DNA from: Sphagnum magellanicum
Lineage: Eukaryota > Streptophyta > Sphagnopsida > Sphagnales > Sphagnaceae
Length of the DNA stretch: 64,000 nt
Direction: 5' to 3'
Assembly (NCBI GenBank): GCA_021904315.1
Contig: CM038913.1
Location: forward strand, 8,555,958 to 8,619,957
The position numbers were made by a program, and so were the translations under genes. The notes under the pieces are model-generated. The model ran no database searches, had not been told where the DNA came from, and worked only from the letters and a program-made list of their open reading frames with translations. Positions within the stretch are counted from its first letter, which is position 1. Every line of letters starts with the position of its first letter. This document shows, one piece after another, positions 48,403 to 59,599 of this stretch.

Positions 48403-48560
48403 CACTATTACAAAAATGGTATTTTATGATTGCATGTATAACTAGTGTTGTAATTGTATATGCCATTCATGATTGATCATGACTACATGACTATTTTAGT
48501 CCAAAAGACCACGTTGTTTAGGGCATTAGTCGTATTTCATGACTACAATCACAAATGCCT
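48403..48560 (+). repeat. Solitary CACTA-like left end
   Basis: CACTATTACAAAAATGG is followed by subterminal CATGACTACATGACTA and CATGACTACAATCA words like those in the CACTA-like elements of this window. I find no matching right end downstream, so it is either truncated or chance. Confidence 0.35.
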
Positions 48561-48777
48561 TTTGTACCTACAAACACTATGATTATATTCATTTAAGCCC
48601 CAAGAGAAGAACTCATCCAATTGCTCAATTTACAAACGAATCATCATGCAACATGTGCCAACATCGAAAAGTTGACACGTGGGCTCGCAATTTGCTAATC
48701 AGCATTCCCTTAGAATTTTACATGAATGTGGGGCGACCATGTGTCACCATTACATTCCTTCATTAGGTGCAGATTTA

Positions 48778-49060
48778 TATTGGGCTATGTTAGGGCTAGG
48801 TTTAGGGGAGGTTAGGGTTAGGTCTACTAAGGAGGTGAGGGCTAGGTATAAGGTAGGTCAAGGTTAGGTATGGGGTAGGTCAGGTAAATATGGGGTAGGC
48901 TAGGCCTAGGTTCAAGGTGCAATAAGGTTAGGTTAGGGGTAGGTAAAGGCTAGGTCTAGGATAGGCTTGGGTTAGGTCTAAAGTAGATTAGGGCTAAGTC
49001 TAGGGTAGGTTAGGGATAGGTCCAAGGTAGGTTCGGGTTAAGTCTAGGGTAAGTTTGGGC
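48778..49060 (+). repeat. Degenerate TTAGGG/TAGGTCTAGGG-like array
   Basis: Irregular repeats of GGTTAGGG, GGTCTAGGGTAGG and AGGTTTAGGGG words, about 280 bp. It resembles plant telomere repeat (TTTAGGG) but is too degenerate and too mixed in unit length to be called telomeric. Confidence 0.7.
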
Positions 49061-49490
49061 AACTAGTTAAATGGTGCTTAGTGGCACCTCCAAAAGTGGT
49101 GAAAATTTTAAGGTTTCTGATTTTGAATTATTTACAACAAATTAATTGGTGCCACGTGGCATTCCCAAAGGTAACGACTATTTTAGGGATTTTAATGACA
49201 ATTTTTTTGGAGTAAATTAAATATGGCCATGTGGAACCTCCAGATTTCAAGAAGCTTTGAAGGTTTTTTTGGTGATTTTGGCCAATGAATTAAATGGTGC
49301 CATGTGGCATCCCCAAAAATGGTGAAAGTTTTAGGGTTAACATGCAAACTTGTTGCAACGAATTAAATGTTGCCACATGACATCTACCACTATGGCAACA
49401 ATTTTAAGGTTTCAAGGGTCAAATTTGTCCACCCAATTTAATTATACCACATGTTAACTCCAAAAATTTGGGGTTTCTAGGTGGCAATAT
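49061..49490 (+). repeat. 74-bp satellite, about six units
   Basis: Units start near 49061, 49140, 49215, 49288, 49361 and 49435, with spacing of 73-79 bp. Each begins AATTAAATGGTGCCA(C/T)GTGGC, followed by (A/T)CC-CCAAAA and a TTTTAGGGTTT-like tract. The palindromic GCCACGTGGC/GCCATGTGGC core is the most conserved part. No coding. Confidence 0.8.
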
Positions 49491-49978
49491 TATTATTGCA
49501 ATTTGGGGCAAGTTCCTTCTAACTACTTATCAAAGTTACATACCATCATAAGGTGAAAGTAGGAAAAAAAGAACCAAGCAATGTGTGGACAATTCTTAAA
49601 ATCTATTTTTTGAAAATTTGAAAAATCACCATGGGAACATTATATATCAAAAAATTATTTTATTTTTCAAATAGTTTCTTATACTTCCAAAGTTGTAAGC
49701 ACAAAATTTTCATGAAGATTCACCATGTTTCAAGAGTCTTTTTATATGTTTAAAGCACTTAAGAAAAGCATGTGGACATGTGGTTTTTTTGTATTGAAAG
49801 TCCTTTTCCCTTATCAAATATTCACCAAATCATTTAAATTTTTTGTGAACTTTAATATATTCCACAAGAAGGGATCGATGTGTTCAAAACATTCAAAAAA
49901 TAAAAATACATATACCTTTTTGGTTTTTAGTACTCAAATGTCCCTTTACATTATTATAGTTCTGAATTTGTAATCATG
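49491..49978. other. AT-rich DNA, nothing recognised
   Basis: An 82-codon Phe/Lys-rich frame (49725-49973) shows no motif. Confidence 0.35.
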
Positions 49979-50272
49979 GGGTCCAACCACTCTATTAAGA
50001 GCTGCATGTGCCCCCTTAAACCATTGTTTTATTCTTAAAATCTTCTTAGAATCTCTTTAATACGTCTTTCAAAACAATATTAAAAATCTTTAAAGTTTTT
50101 TTAATATTATTATGTTAAGGTGTATATTAAAAAAATCCAAAAATATGTCATTAAAAAATATTCTCAAATGGTGTTTTTAGTGTCAAAATTATTTTAAGCT
50201 GCTTTTATGCAACTTTTAAATAATGATTATGATTGTTTTTGGTACATGTTAGTATGACTGCACCCCATGGTT
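49979..50272 (-). repeat. Dispersed MITE-like repeat, copy 2 (inverted partner 21654-22098)
   Basis: Starts GGGTCCAACCACTCTATTAAG and ends GGTACATGTTAGTATGACTGC. See 21654-22098. The other copy is longer by insertions. Confidence 0.65.
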
Positions 50273-50719
50273 CAAAGTAAAGTTATAGATTAGATTATAA
50301 GTAAAGTTTGATGCAAAAAAAAACAGAATTTTTATCATGTTACATGTCATATTTGGCTTCAAATTTGATATTCAATATAAACTAATAAAAAACTGCCATG
50401 TGGAAAATGCAATCCGTAAAAAAGACTTTAACCTTGGCGCAAGTAACTCTTTTTTTCATGTTTTCACCCCATAATCCAATCATGAAATTGAATATAAAAG
50501 ATTGATTACAAACATGGCTATTAATAAACAAGCTATAAAGAGAAAATAGGTTTTGTGTTATTGATTTTTCATGACTATCTACATGCTCTTACAAGGACTT
50601 GCAGGCATGGGAACAATAACAAACTAAAATGTTCATTATTTGTTGAAACAATCATATGTAATTTATAATCGATGTCCCATCAATCCACATAATTATTGTT
50701 TCTATAACGAAAAACTTAG

Positions 50720-51005
50720 TTGATGGAAATGTGTCCATGGGAACTTAAGGAACTTCTTTGACCAAATGCGAACAAAATCCCTTAATTCTCGAATTGTTGG
50801 ATCTCTTGTTATCTCAGCAAATGTGATTGCTTTGGATGGTATGAAAGCATCCATTATTTTCATAGCCACATAACCATCAAGTATGGCCTTCTACCCAATT
50901 TGTAATCCTTGTAACCCACAAATCATAGCAGTGGCAGCCTTCTTGTTGGTGATTGCATCCCAAAGGAAGACTTCGGTGTCAATCTGTACTTGTTGCATGT
51001 GTAAC
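50720..51005 (-). pseudogene. Unrecognised coding remnant
   Basis: On the - strand a frame with one internal stop reads QVQIDTEVFLWDAITNKKAA, then, after the stop, KAILDGYVAMKIMDAFIPSK and FAEITRDPTIRELRDFVRIW. Its balanced composition and helix-like pattern look like real protein rather than chance AT-rich translation. I recognise no family. It lies directly beside the tandem-duplicated segment and could be part of the same decayed gene or element. Confidence 0.4.
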
Positions 51006-51185
51006 AACCACATAAGCAATGCAAAGTTTCAATCTTCACACCATATTTACTCAACACCTATAGCCATCATCCAACAAACTCATGACAATATTAACGATAA
51101 GATTTCAAAATCAACCTCCCTTAACATACCAAGTTGTTTTCAAATTATATCCCAAATCTTTTTATGCATGGGTCTAGCAAGATCA

Positions 51186-51884
51186 CATGTACCTATGTTG
51201 AAATAAGCTTTGTTGCTACATTTGCCACTTTGCTTATTTTTGGTGGACTAACTTTTGCCTCTTGCACACATATGTGTGTGTATATGTGATAGATGCATCA
51301 ATTAAAAACTATCAAATTATTAGACATTTCCAACCATTTTCATCTAGTAGTGAAGTATTCCAAAATCTATTTTTGCTCACAAGTTCACCCCATGGTCTGT
51401 ATATGACTCCATATCCCTAGGTAATCCAAATCATATGCTTCAACATTGCCCCATGGGCTTTGCTCCATAACTTCCAATGTCGACTAGAATAACAGACTTC
51501 AAACAGTTCATTTATATGTGCCAACTATTAAACCAACCATGGATGTCATGAATTCATTCATCTTAAATTGTACAACATGGTTGTCTAACTTGCATGCCAC
51601 CCGAACAAATAGTGAATACTTGCCACACTACATAGTACTAGAGATCTTGTAGCACACGCACATAAGGTTTGGAGAACGGCCTTTCTTACCTGCATGGATG
51701 TTTCATTGGCAACTAATTTTAATTTCAGCAAACCCAAATTGCCTTCTTGTAACAAACTCAAAGATACTTCACCCATTAACCTTACAACATAATGACATAC
51801 CATAAGTGTCACTTATCTCTTCACAACTTACAACAAACGCATCACTAATATAAAAATGGCATGTTATGCCTACACATTTCATCC
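51186..51884 (-). repeat. Tandem duplication, copy A (empty insertion site)
   Basis: Period 699 bp with copy B starting at 51885. Shared tracts: CATGTACCTATGTT-AAATAA-CTTTGTTGCT, CACAAGTTCACCCCATG, ATGACTCCATATCCCTA, AACATTGCCCCATGGG and CATAACTTCCAATGTC. At 51735-51755 it reads CAAATTGCCTTCTTGTAAC with no interruption, matching the site where the Ty3 element sits in copy B. Minus-strand frames (51585-51812; also GMSL--KVNG near 51790) may be relics of an exon. Confidence 0.8.
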
Positions 51885-52436
51885 CATGTACCTATGTTAA
51901 AATAAACTTTGTTGCTGCACTTATTATTTTCCATCTTTTTGGTGGACTAGCCTTTACTTCTACACACACACAATAGATGCACCAATTTGAAGAAATCAAG
52001 TTATTGTACATTTCAACCTATTTGCCTCATGGACTGGTAATCCAAAATCCAAAATATGTTTAGCCCACAAGTTCACCCCATGATCAAAATATGACTCCAT
52101 ATCCCTATATATTCTAGATTATATGCCTCAACATTGCCCCATGGGTTTTGTTCCATAACTTCCAATGTCAGCCAGACTATTAAACTTAAACCACTTGACT
52201 TATATGTACAAGCTATTAAACCAACCACAAATGTCATGAATATATCCATGACTAACCATACCACATCATGATGTTACTTACATACCAACCCAACAAAAAA
52301 TAGACACATGTTAGATTAAACAATATTGGAAATCTTCCAACACATGCAAACAAGGTTTGGAGTGCACATGACTTCCTTACTTGCATGGATGTTTCATCAA
52401 TTGTTAACTTTAATTCCAATGAACCCAAATTCTATT
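51885..52436 (-). repeat. Tandem duplication, copy B (left part; continues after 63673)
   Basis: Aligns with copy A up to CAAATTCTATT, where the retrotransposon begins. The rest of copy B resumes at 63674 with CCTTTCTTGCAACAACT, matching copy A CCTTCTTGTAACAAACT. Confidence 0.8.
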
Positions 52437-53062
52437 TAGTAGAAATGAAATTTAATTCCTATAGAATTATTCAACACTACTATAACAACATATTTGCATT
52501 TCAGATGCATACATTCATTATTTTTGCCTTGATTCTCAACACATTTAACACTGCCATTCATTAAAACATTAGATTCATGGTTATTTCATATAACCAAAAT
52601 TTACACTTTAGAATCCATTGTAAAAAACTCCATAAGTAATATCATAATTCATTTCATCATATTCTAATACTACAAAAAATTCACGCAACAATATAAACAT
52701 AGAATTCATTGTAGAAGTCTATGCTTATCTGTATTACTGAAAACATGAATCAAAATTATAGCAAAATCCCATGTTTTGTTTTAAAAAATCAAAACAATAA
52801 TTAAAATTTATGGTATATCAAAATAGACTCTATGGTTTTCTACTACAAATACCCTACAACTCCTCCCATTCTTCCCAAAACTTTGTCTAAGAACCTCTTC
52901 TCCTCTTCCCCAGATCTTCCCTCTTTGGGCAGTCCCAAGTCGCATCATCATGATTCAAAACCAACAAGAATTCAAAAATTCAAAACTATAATGTTCCATG
53001 AATAGTCCTTGTCCTAAATGCCATGTTCATCTAAATCATGTAATCATCTTAACCCCTTAACA
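52437..53062 (-). repeat. 3' LTR of the Ty3/gypsy element
   Basis: Runs from TAGTAGAAATGAAATTTAAT to CCCCTTAACA on the + strand and aligns with 63161-63673. It is longer because the right LTR lacks about 110 bp around 52675-52785. On the - strand it is preceded by the purine tract AGAAGGGGTAA (53063-53073), the likely polypurine tract. Confidence 0.9.
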
Positions 53063-53073
53063 TTACCCCTTCT
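53063..53073 (-). other. Polypurine tract
   Basis: AGAAGGGGTAA on the - strand, directly abutting the 3' LTR (which starts TGTTAAGGGG). It would prime plus-strand DNA synthesis in an active element. Confidence 0.65.
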
Positions 53074-53299
53074 ATACTTTGGATTGCATCCTTGAAATCC
53101 TTGGAAAATGACAGAAAATGAAATGCAAGTATTTTGTATCCTTCTAAACATATGTCTCTTCTACGATAGTCTTTATAATTTCAACATGGACAATAACTAA
53201 TGGTTCTATACCCACATCTAGCTTTGTAGTTCTAACCTGTATCTTTGTTTCTACAATTCTAACCTCCTCTTCCTCCACTAATTTAGTCTATGGTTCTAT

Positions 53300-56200
53300 T
53301 TCCTAAGGTTGTATCTTAGATACCTCTTATTCTATTGTTGGAATAGTCTCCACTTGTGCTTATTCCTAAATTCTTTGTGGTTCTTTCTTTTCCTAACCCC
53401 CTCCTTTGAGGTCATGTGGTTTCTTTGTCTATATCTCCTCCTCCGGAATTACTCCACTTCTGAGGTCTTGTGGTTTTTTAATCTACATTTCTTCCTCCTG
53501 AATTATTCAACTAGGCCCTACTTCAGTTTCCTCATCCTAACCCAATACTCTATACTTGTTGGATTGCCACATATAAAATCTAGAATTTTTTTTTGATAAG
53601 CTTCCAACTCATACCTTATAATTCTTTCATTAGCTCTATGTTGAGCTAGAATCTTCTCCAACTCCTTCAAATATTCCTTTACAACCTCCCACCATTCCTC
53701 AAATTCTGCCTCAAAATCCTTCATCTTATTCTTCATCCTCATCAAGGTATAGTACTATAACATCTGTTCATAATCCTTTAGTCTTTTCTTGACACTAACT
53801 AGGTCCAAATTCTTCCTTTGTTCCTGTGCCATCTCCAACTATGCTTATAAGTGTTGTGGATTCTTTTGATATTCTTTCTATTCCTCCAACAACTTCTCTT
53901 TCTCTGCTTCTGCTGTCTTTTTTCTAAGTTTTTTATATTGCAACAGAGATACATTCTTCAAATTTACCAATTCCAAATCTGTCATAACATTTTCCTCCTT
54001 CTTTTCCTAGTCAATGCTTTCACCTGACTACCCAAAGCCTCATGTTGTTGCTTATGAAAAAACAATGCCTCTATCCATTTCCTTTCTGTGGTTTCCCAGA
54101 TTTTAGACTTTTGCCTTAAATCTTGTAGTTATTCATCTTGTGACTTCAGTTGTGTTGTGCTACCCTTGAGCTTTTCATTCTCATCTTATAGTTTCTTAAT
54201 GAGCACTTTAATTTTCTGTTCAACCTCTACCCTATTCTTCCTTTAAATTTCCACATTATGTTTATACCCCTTATGGAAGTCTCTCTCCTTACCTAATTCC
54301 TCTTGCAGTACTACTTTCTCCTTCTCCCCTGTAGCCAATTTGGTCTTCAAACTGTTCACCTCTAGAGTCCAATTCCCCATATTCAGATTCACAATTGCTA
54401 TAATCTGAAATAATTTAGCTATCTTATCTTCTTGCATTACTTCTACAGTTACCTCCTCCACAAACTTCAATGTATTTATCTATGTCCTAGGTTTTTGGGA
54501 TCATTCTATAGATGACCCCATCTCCTACACCATTCTATTCCCTAGTTCAAATTCAAATGGAAATCCCTTTGCAAAATTTAGTCTACTAACCGATACCTAT
54601 AGTTATGCTGGTTTGAACACTTCAAAAGAAGGTTGTGGTTCCACTCCCTCCATCTATAGTCCAGCAACCTATAAACCTTCTTGTGTTTGGTGTTGTTGTT
54701 ACTACAAATGTTGTTATAAATATTGAAAATGTTGTGGACTTGCAATGGTCTCCATCCAATCTTCATATCCATCCTAATCAAAGTGCAAATGTTCCTCACC
54801 TTTTGGAAACCTTATGTCATGTTCCTTCTTAACTTCCTAGCTCTACTCCCTTAGTTGTCTTTCTTGTGGAAATGTCATTTGTGCTACCTCCTACCTCGAC
54901 TCCTTCAGTTGTCTTTCATGTGGAGATGTCATCTATGGTACTTTTACAGTCTATCTAGCTACTTGTACAATTGTTGGCACTACTCATACCACTGTTGGCA
55001 CTATAGTTGGTTTCATTTTGCCCCTCATCATTTTTTGTGCCCTTACATCTATGCTTTTTTGTTCCCTTTTCACTCCTAAGCCTAAGGTTCCTCCTTCTTC
55101 AACTTTATTCTTTTTCTAAAAAGCAATTATTAGAAAGTTTGCTACAACCTTCTTTCTATTTTCCAATGTTGTTTAAGTTTCATGCCTAGTTTTTTTAACC
55201 TTGGTTAGTGGTTTTTGTGGATTCTCTTTTTGATGCATGAATAAATACTAAAAGATTTTTTCCAATACCAAGGTAAATTGACAGGTAGCTTTCTTATCCC
55301 CCTTATTATCCTTAAGATACTTACACCATCAATCCAACTCATTACATAAACTATTGAATATAATTTGTGCCCAATCTACCTTTTGCCCCTTCTTTGTTCT
55401 CACTAATGTAATAACATTCTTGTTGCTAAAATACTATACCTTCTCCTTTTAATAAATGATAGATATAATGGCAAGATATTTGATAGAATATGGTAGACCC
55501 AGGTTCTTTGCACTCCATTGATTTGCAAAAGAATTTGCAAGTGCAAGTTTACAACTCTGTAATGCCTAAATTGTTAGTGACTTATTGACTTGCCCTTTCA
55601 GTTCCTTTACATACCTTTCTGCACACACTCCAAAGACATCTACAATTAGCTATTTGTTAATTACATACACCTTATCCTTATGCCCAAAGTAAATATCTAC
55701 GCCCTTGATCAAGAATGTGTTTAAAAATTTCAACATTACATCAGGCATTGGTGCTTGCCAATCCATTAGAAACAAAGGAACAAGCCCTACTTTAGAAGCC
55801 TAGTTTTCTTCCTCAACAATATCCTTCCACTTCTCCATTTGTTCGACATGTTTATCATAGTTTTGTATCATTTATGTCCACATGAATCGCCCAAGATCTA
55901 GAATTTTAATAGCTTTTTCCATAAATACCTAAAATTTCTCGTCTTTTTTTCACTACAACTTCCGATTCATGCCTCTCCATCTCCATCACCCTTCGTTGTG
56001 CTTCTGCCATTGCTTGCACCTTTGTGGATTATTATATTTCCACTTGCATTTCTATGGATGGATGTACTTCTCCCTCAACAACAATCTCCTCCCCAGCGTC
56101 CATCTACTATCTATGTTTCCACAAAGTGCTACTCCACAACTTTGTCTTCTTTTGATTCTTCAATAAACAACAGATCTAGTCATGTAGCTCATGGTCTTGT

Positions 56201-57202
56201 CTACTCTCTTGCACGCCAACTTCTTTTGTTTCTATGCAAAAACTCAACTGCAAATGTTCTAATTCTATATATATCATGAATTGTCATTTGTGCAAATAAC
56301 ATCTTCTCATTGTACACTTTTCCTTTTGCACATTTCAAAGATGATGATGAATGCGGTGGCAACCTCAAAGCCAATGGTTGAATATTCAACAGGCCTTTTC
56401 TTTCTATTCTTTTCAATTACTCTTCTACTTTTATCTTTCATCTGAGCTCACTCCTTTACGCTTTTTTTTCCTTTTTTATTATTTATAGTTTCTCAATCAC
56501 ACTATCTGCACTCACGTTACTATGAATTCCAAAACTTTCAAAACGCGCAAAAATTCCAACAACAAATGCAAACTACTTTTGATGATTACATCATTTTTTT
56601 TCATCCTTGAATTTCCTGCTCGTCACATTCATTTTTTTATCTGCCCGTTGTTTTTTAATTAACATATGATCCTTGAAATTAATATTGCCCATCACTACAA
56701 GTTTGTGTCCTTTATACAACCACATGGAAGCACTTTGCATCATCATTATGAATGAACGCCCCAGATTTCATCTCCTGATTATTCCACATTTGTAATCTCC
56801 CTACATTAATTGTACTAATTCCATTTTGTTCACCCTATACACCTTCTATTGATTACACCCATTTATCTACTAATTATGATAATACATCTGTTGACTGTAT
56901 CGATTTTTCTACAGACTATGCTAACAAATATGATGATTGTGTGAATGTGCATAATGATTGGGTGAATATTGTTATCGATTCAGCTGATACCCATGACAAA
57001 TCATCTTCAAAATCTTACATCCCAAATCCCTCACTTCTATAGTAATTATTCATAGACTTGTCAATCATCTATAGATCGAAAATCAATATTATGTTGACCA
57101 CGAGATCTTCCATCTGTTCTTCATCTTCTATACTTTGCATCTATGGTTCTATATTTCACAGTCTTCATTTTCCTCTTCTATATCATAATTTTTCACATGA
57201 AC
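53300..57202 (-). pseudogene. Additional ORF region downstream of integrase (coiled-coil and basic domains)
   Basis: Between integrase and the 3' LTR, the - strand retains broken protein-like frames. One near 55.3-55.8 kb reads VFGVCAERYVKELKGQVNKS and later GQKVDWAQIIFNSLCNELD. One at 56201-56416 contains ALRLPPHSSSSLKCAKGKVY. Heptad-rich, Glu/Lys-rich frames lie at 54243-54470 and 53518-53745 (for example EEWWEVVKEYLKELEKILAQ), consistent with coiled coils. Extra 3' ORFs of unknown function are known in some plant Ty3 lineages. The plus-strand frames here (53309, 54635, 55969 and others) are complementary shadows. Confidence 0.55.
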
Positions 57203-57515
57203 TATTGAGAATTCAAGCTCAACTAGTTAAGTTTCATTAGTTACTAGAGTAGGAAAGTAACTAGGTTACTTTCACAAGGTTGAATTACTTTCTTTACTTA
57301 TTTTAGTTTGGTTATTTGTGGTTTGGTCTTGTAGTTAAATACCTTGGTGTTGATGGTTTGTTTCTTTTTTCTTCATTACACAAGTTTGTGTATTTCTTGT
57401 GACAAGAACCTTGGAGAGTTCTTGATGTTGTGTTTTGTGTTGTGAGCATTATGTTGTACTTTCCTTTCAATAAAGATTTATGTTTGCACTTGAGTAGATC
57501 TCCTATTTGTTAACA
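57203..57515 (+). mobile_element. 313-bp LTR-like sequence, left arm of inverted pair
   Basis: Runs from TATTGAGAATTCAAG to CCTATTTGTTAACA and contains a poly(A) signal in TTTCAATAAAGATTTATG near its end, as expected for a solo LTR in + orientation. It is about 93% identical to the reverse complement of 57627-57939. Its first base pair is TA instead of TG, and no target duplication is visible (TGAAC versus CTCCA). Confidence 0.7.
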
Positions 57516-57626
57516 CTCCACCTACATTCTATTCCCAATATACTAGCATCAATTGTTTTTGTTTCTGAACTTCAAGTTCCATGTACTTGTAAACTTTGAG
57601 CATATTCACATTGACCAGCACAAGGA
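57516..57626 (-). pseudogene. Detached C-terminal end of integrase
   Basis: This 111-bp spacer between the two LTR-like arms translates on the - strand to VLVNVNMLKVYKYMELEVQK. That is the expected continuation of the integrase GPY/F region at 57.95 kb once the right arm and one copy of its target duplication are ignored. Confidence 0.7.
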
Positions 57627-57939
57627 TGTTAACAAATAGGAGATCTACTCAAGTGTAAACATAAATCTTTATTGAAAGGAAACTACAACATGATGCTCAC
57701 AACACGAAACATAACATCAAGAACTCCTCAAGGTTCTTATCACATGAAATACACAAACTTGTGTAATGAAGAAAATAGAACCAAACCATCAACACCAAGG
57801 TATTTAACTAAAAGACCAAACCATAAATAACCAAACTAATATAAATAAATAAAGTAATTCAACCTTGTGAAAGGGACCTAGTTACTTTCCTACTCCAGTA
57901 ACTAATGAAACCTAACTAATTGAGTTTGAATTCTCAACA
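57627..57939 (-). mobile_element. 313-bp solo LTR-like insertion, right arm of inverted pair
   Basis: Runs TGTTAACAAATAGGAG to GAATTCTCAACA, with TG...CA ends, flanked by AAGGA (57622-57626) and AAGGT (57940-57944), a 4/5-matching target duplication. It splits the integrase GPY/F tail in frame. Sense orientation inferred as -, from the AATAAA position. Likely a solo LTR or TRIM of a different family than the host element. Confidence 0.75.
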
Positions 57940-57944
57940 AAGGT

Positions 57945-58920
57945 TAGTTTCAAACTTTTCAATGGTCACTAATAACACAATGTTATTTGGCAACACATAT
58001 TGTATTCTGTATGGTCCAAACCATTTCCTAGTAAACTTCCTTAAGTGTGACTTATTGCCCTTTGGAAACCATAGAACATAATCACCAAAATTAAATGATT
58101 TTTCTAGATTTTTTTGTTGACTCCATAATGTTCTATTCCATTGCTGAATTCCTACAATTTTTGCAATTTACATTTTCGCTTCATGCAACTTTTCCAGCTC
58201 TATAATTTTGCTAGTTAAAACTTTCAATGGAGTATTGTCTCTCTCATTTCCACCAATAACTAGAACTATGTACTCTATGGGCATCAATGGATGTAATCCA
58301 TACACATTGCAGACAGATGTTCATCCCAATCTGTTTTATTTTCATTAACTAACTTAGTTAATAGTGTCCCAAGTACCTTGTTAATAGACTAAGCCTACCC
58401 ATTCTTTCAAGGATAATAAATTATAGAATTCACATGTTTCAACAGAAAATGATTTGTTAAATATTTAATGGCATCATTAATGAAATGAACTCCCTGATTT
58501 ATAACTCTAGTCAAAGGACATTCAAACCAGGTTAATATGCATTAATACAGAAATTTTGTTGTGACTGTTGTAATATTAATTCTCAATGCTCTTACTTCCA
58601 TTCACTTGGTAACATAATATGTGGTTACAAAAATATATTTGTTTCATGTACATCTTCCTGCTAGCTTGATAGGCCCCACAAAATCAAGTCCCCATTTCAT
58701 AAATGGTTCCTTTCGAAAACTTGTGACTAGTTTTGCAAGACTTTTAATTGCCAATCCTCCTATTCTTTGACATGCATTACAAGATTTATAGTAATCATGC
58801 ACCTTTTTATACATAGTTGGCCACCAATATCTAGCATCCAATATCTTTTTTTGTGTTATTTCAGTTACAAAATGCCCTCTTCATGTAGTTCTCTCATCAC
58901 CATTTATGCTTTTGTAGTTG
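57945..58920 (-). pseudogene. Ty3/gypsy integrase
   Basis: The frame 58644-58841 carries the zinc-binding end and core start: ARYWWPTMYKKVHDYYKSCN, then CQ (CxxC of the HHCC finger), and PFMKWGLDFVGPIK with the first catalytic Asp. Further down, near 58.0 kb, KWFGPYRIQYVLPNNIVLL is the GPY/F C-terminal module. The core between has stops and shifts. Confidence 0.85.
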
Positions 58921-59014
58921 TCAAACATTGTCACAATTTATTGTCTGGGCCCATTCTATACAATTCACCATTATTTAGTGTGAAGGGTTCTGCTATTTTA
59001 ACCAATCTCTACTT

Positions 59015-59560
59015 CTAATGTATTGATAACGTGCCCTTAATTTGTCTTGTTTTCAAAAAAAAAATCACATCCTTTAACCATTCAAACTCTATGTAAAACA
59101 AACTCACATTTATGGTTTGATTAGGCAAACCTGTGGGTTCTATAATATTTTGTAATCTTGACAATGCATCTATAATTACATGAGTTTTGCTTGACTTATA
59201 CACTACTATGAAGTCATATTCTAGGAACAATAATAACCATCTAACTATTCTCCTTGAAACCTATGTTTGTTGACCAAATAGACTAATGCCATATGATTTA
59301 TATAAAAGACAAATTTATTGCCCAACAAATAATGTTTGAACTTGTGCAAAGTGAAAACCATTGTTAAATCCTTTCTTTTTGTTGTGCTATAATTTAGTTT
59401 TGCTTTGTTCAAAAGCTTAGAAGCATACATTACTAGTTGATCCTCTTCCCTATTACATTCTGAGACAACATGGCTCCCATAGCTAAAAAGGATGCATCTA
59501 TATAAACATGAAACTCCACCTACCAATTTGGTGATATCAATATCGATTCTTCAATATACT
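59015..59560 (-). pseudogene. Ty3/gypsy RNase H domain
   Basis: Frame 59245-59526 contains EEDQLVMYASKLLNKAKLNY and FTLHKFKHYLLGNKFVFYIN, the typical RNase H middle of Ty3 elements. Frame 59015-59230 begins FLEYDFIVVYKSSKTHVIID followed by ALSRL, the conserved end (usually VADALSRL). Confidence 0.85.
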
Positions 59561-59599
59561 TTTGTTTGATCAATTCCCAAGTCTTCTGACATTCTTCTA

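Noticed and set aside
46100..48560. Element between the CACTAG end at 46229 and the CACTAT end at 48403
   Set aside because: The ends point away from each other, so they cannot bound one element. The first is assigned to the outer element instead.
48778..49060. Telomere
   Set aside because: Unit is irregular and surrounded by ordinary sequence on both sides. At most an interstitial relic.
53309..57240. Plus-strand frames at 53309, 54635, 54855, 55969, 55998 and 57058
   Set aside because: Complementary shadows of the minus-strand additional ORF or of the LTR-like arm.
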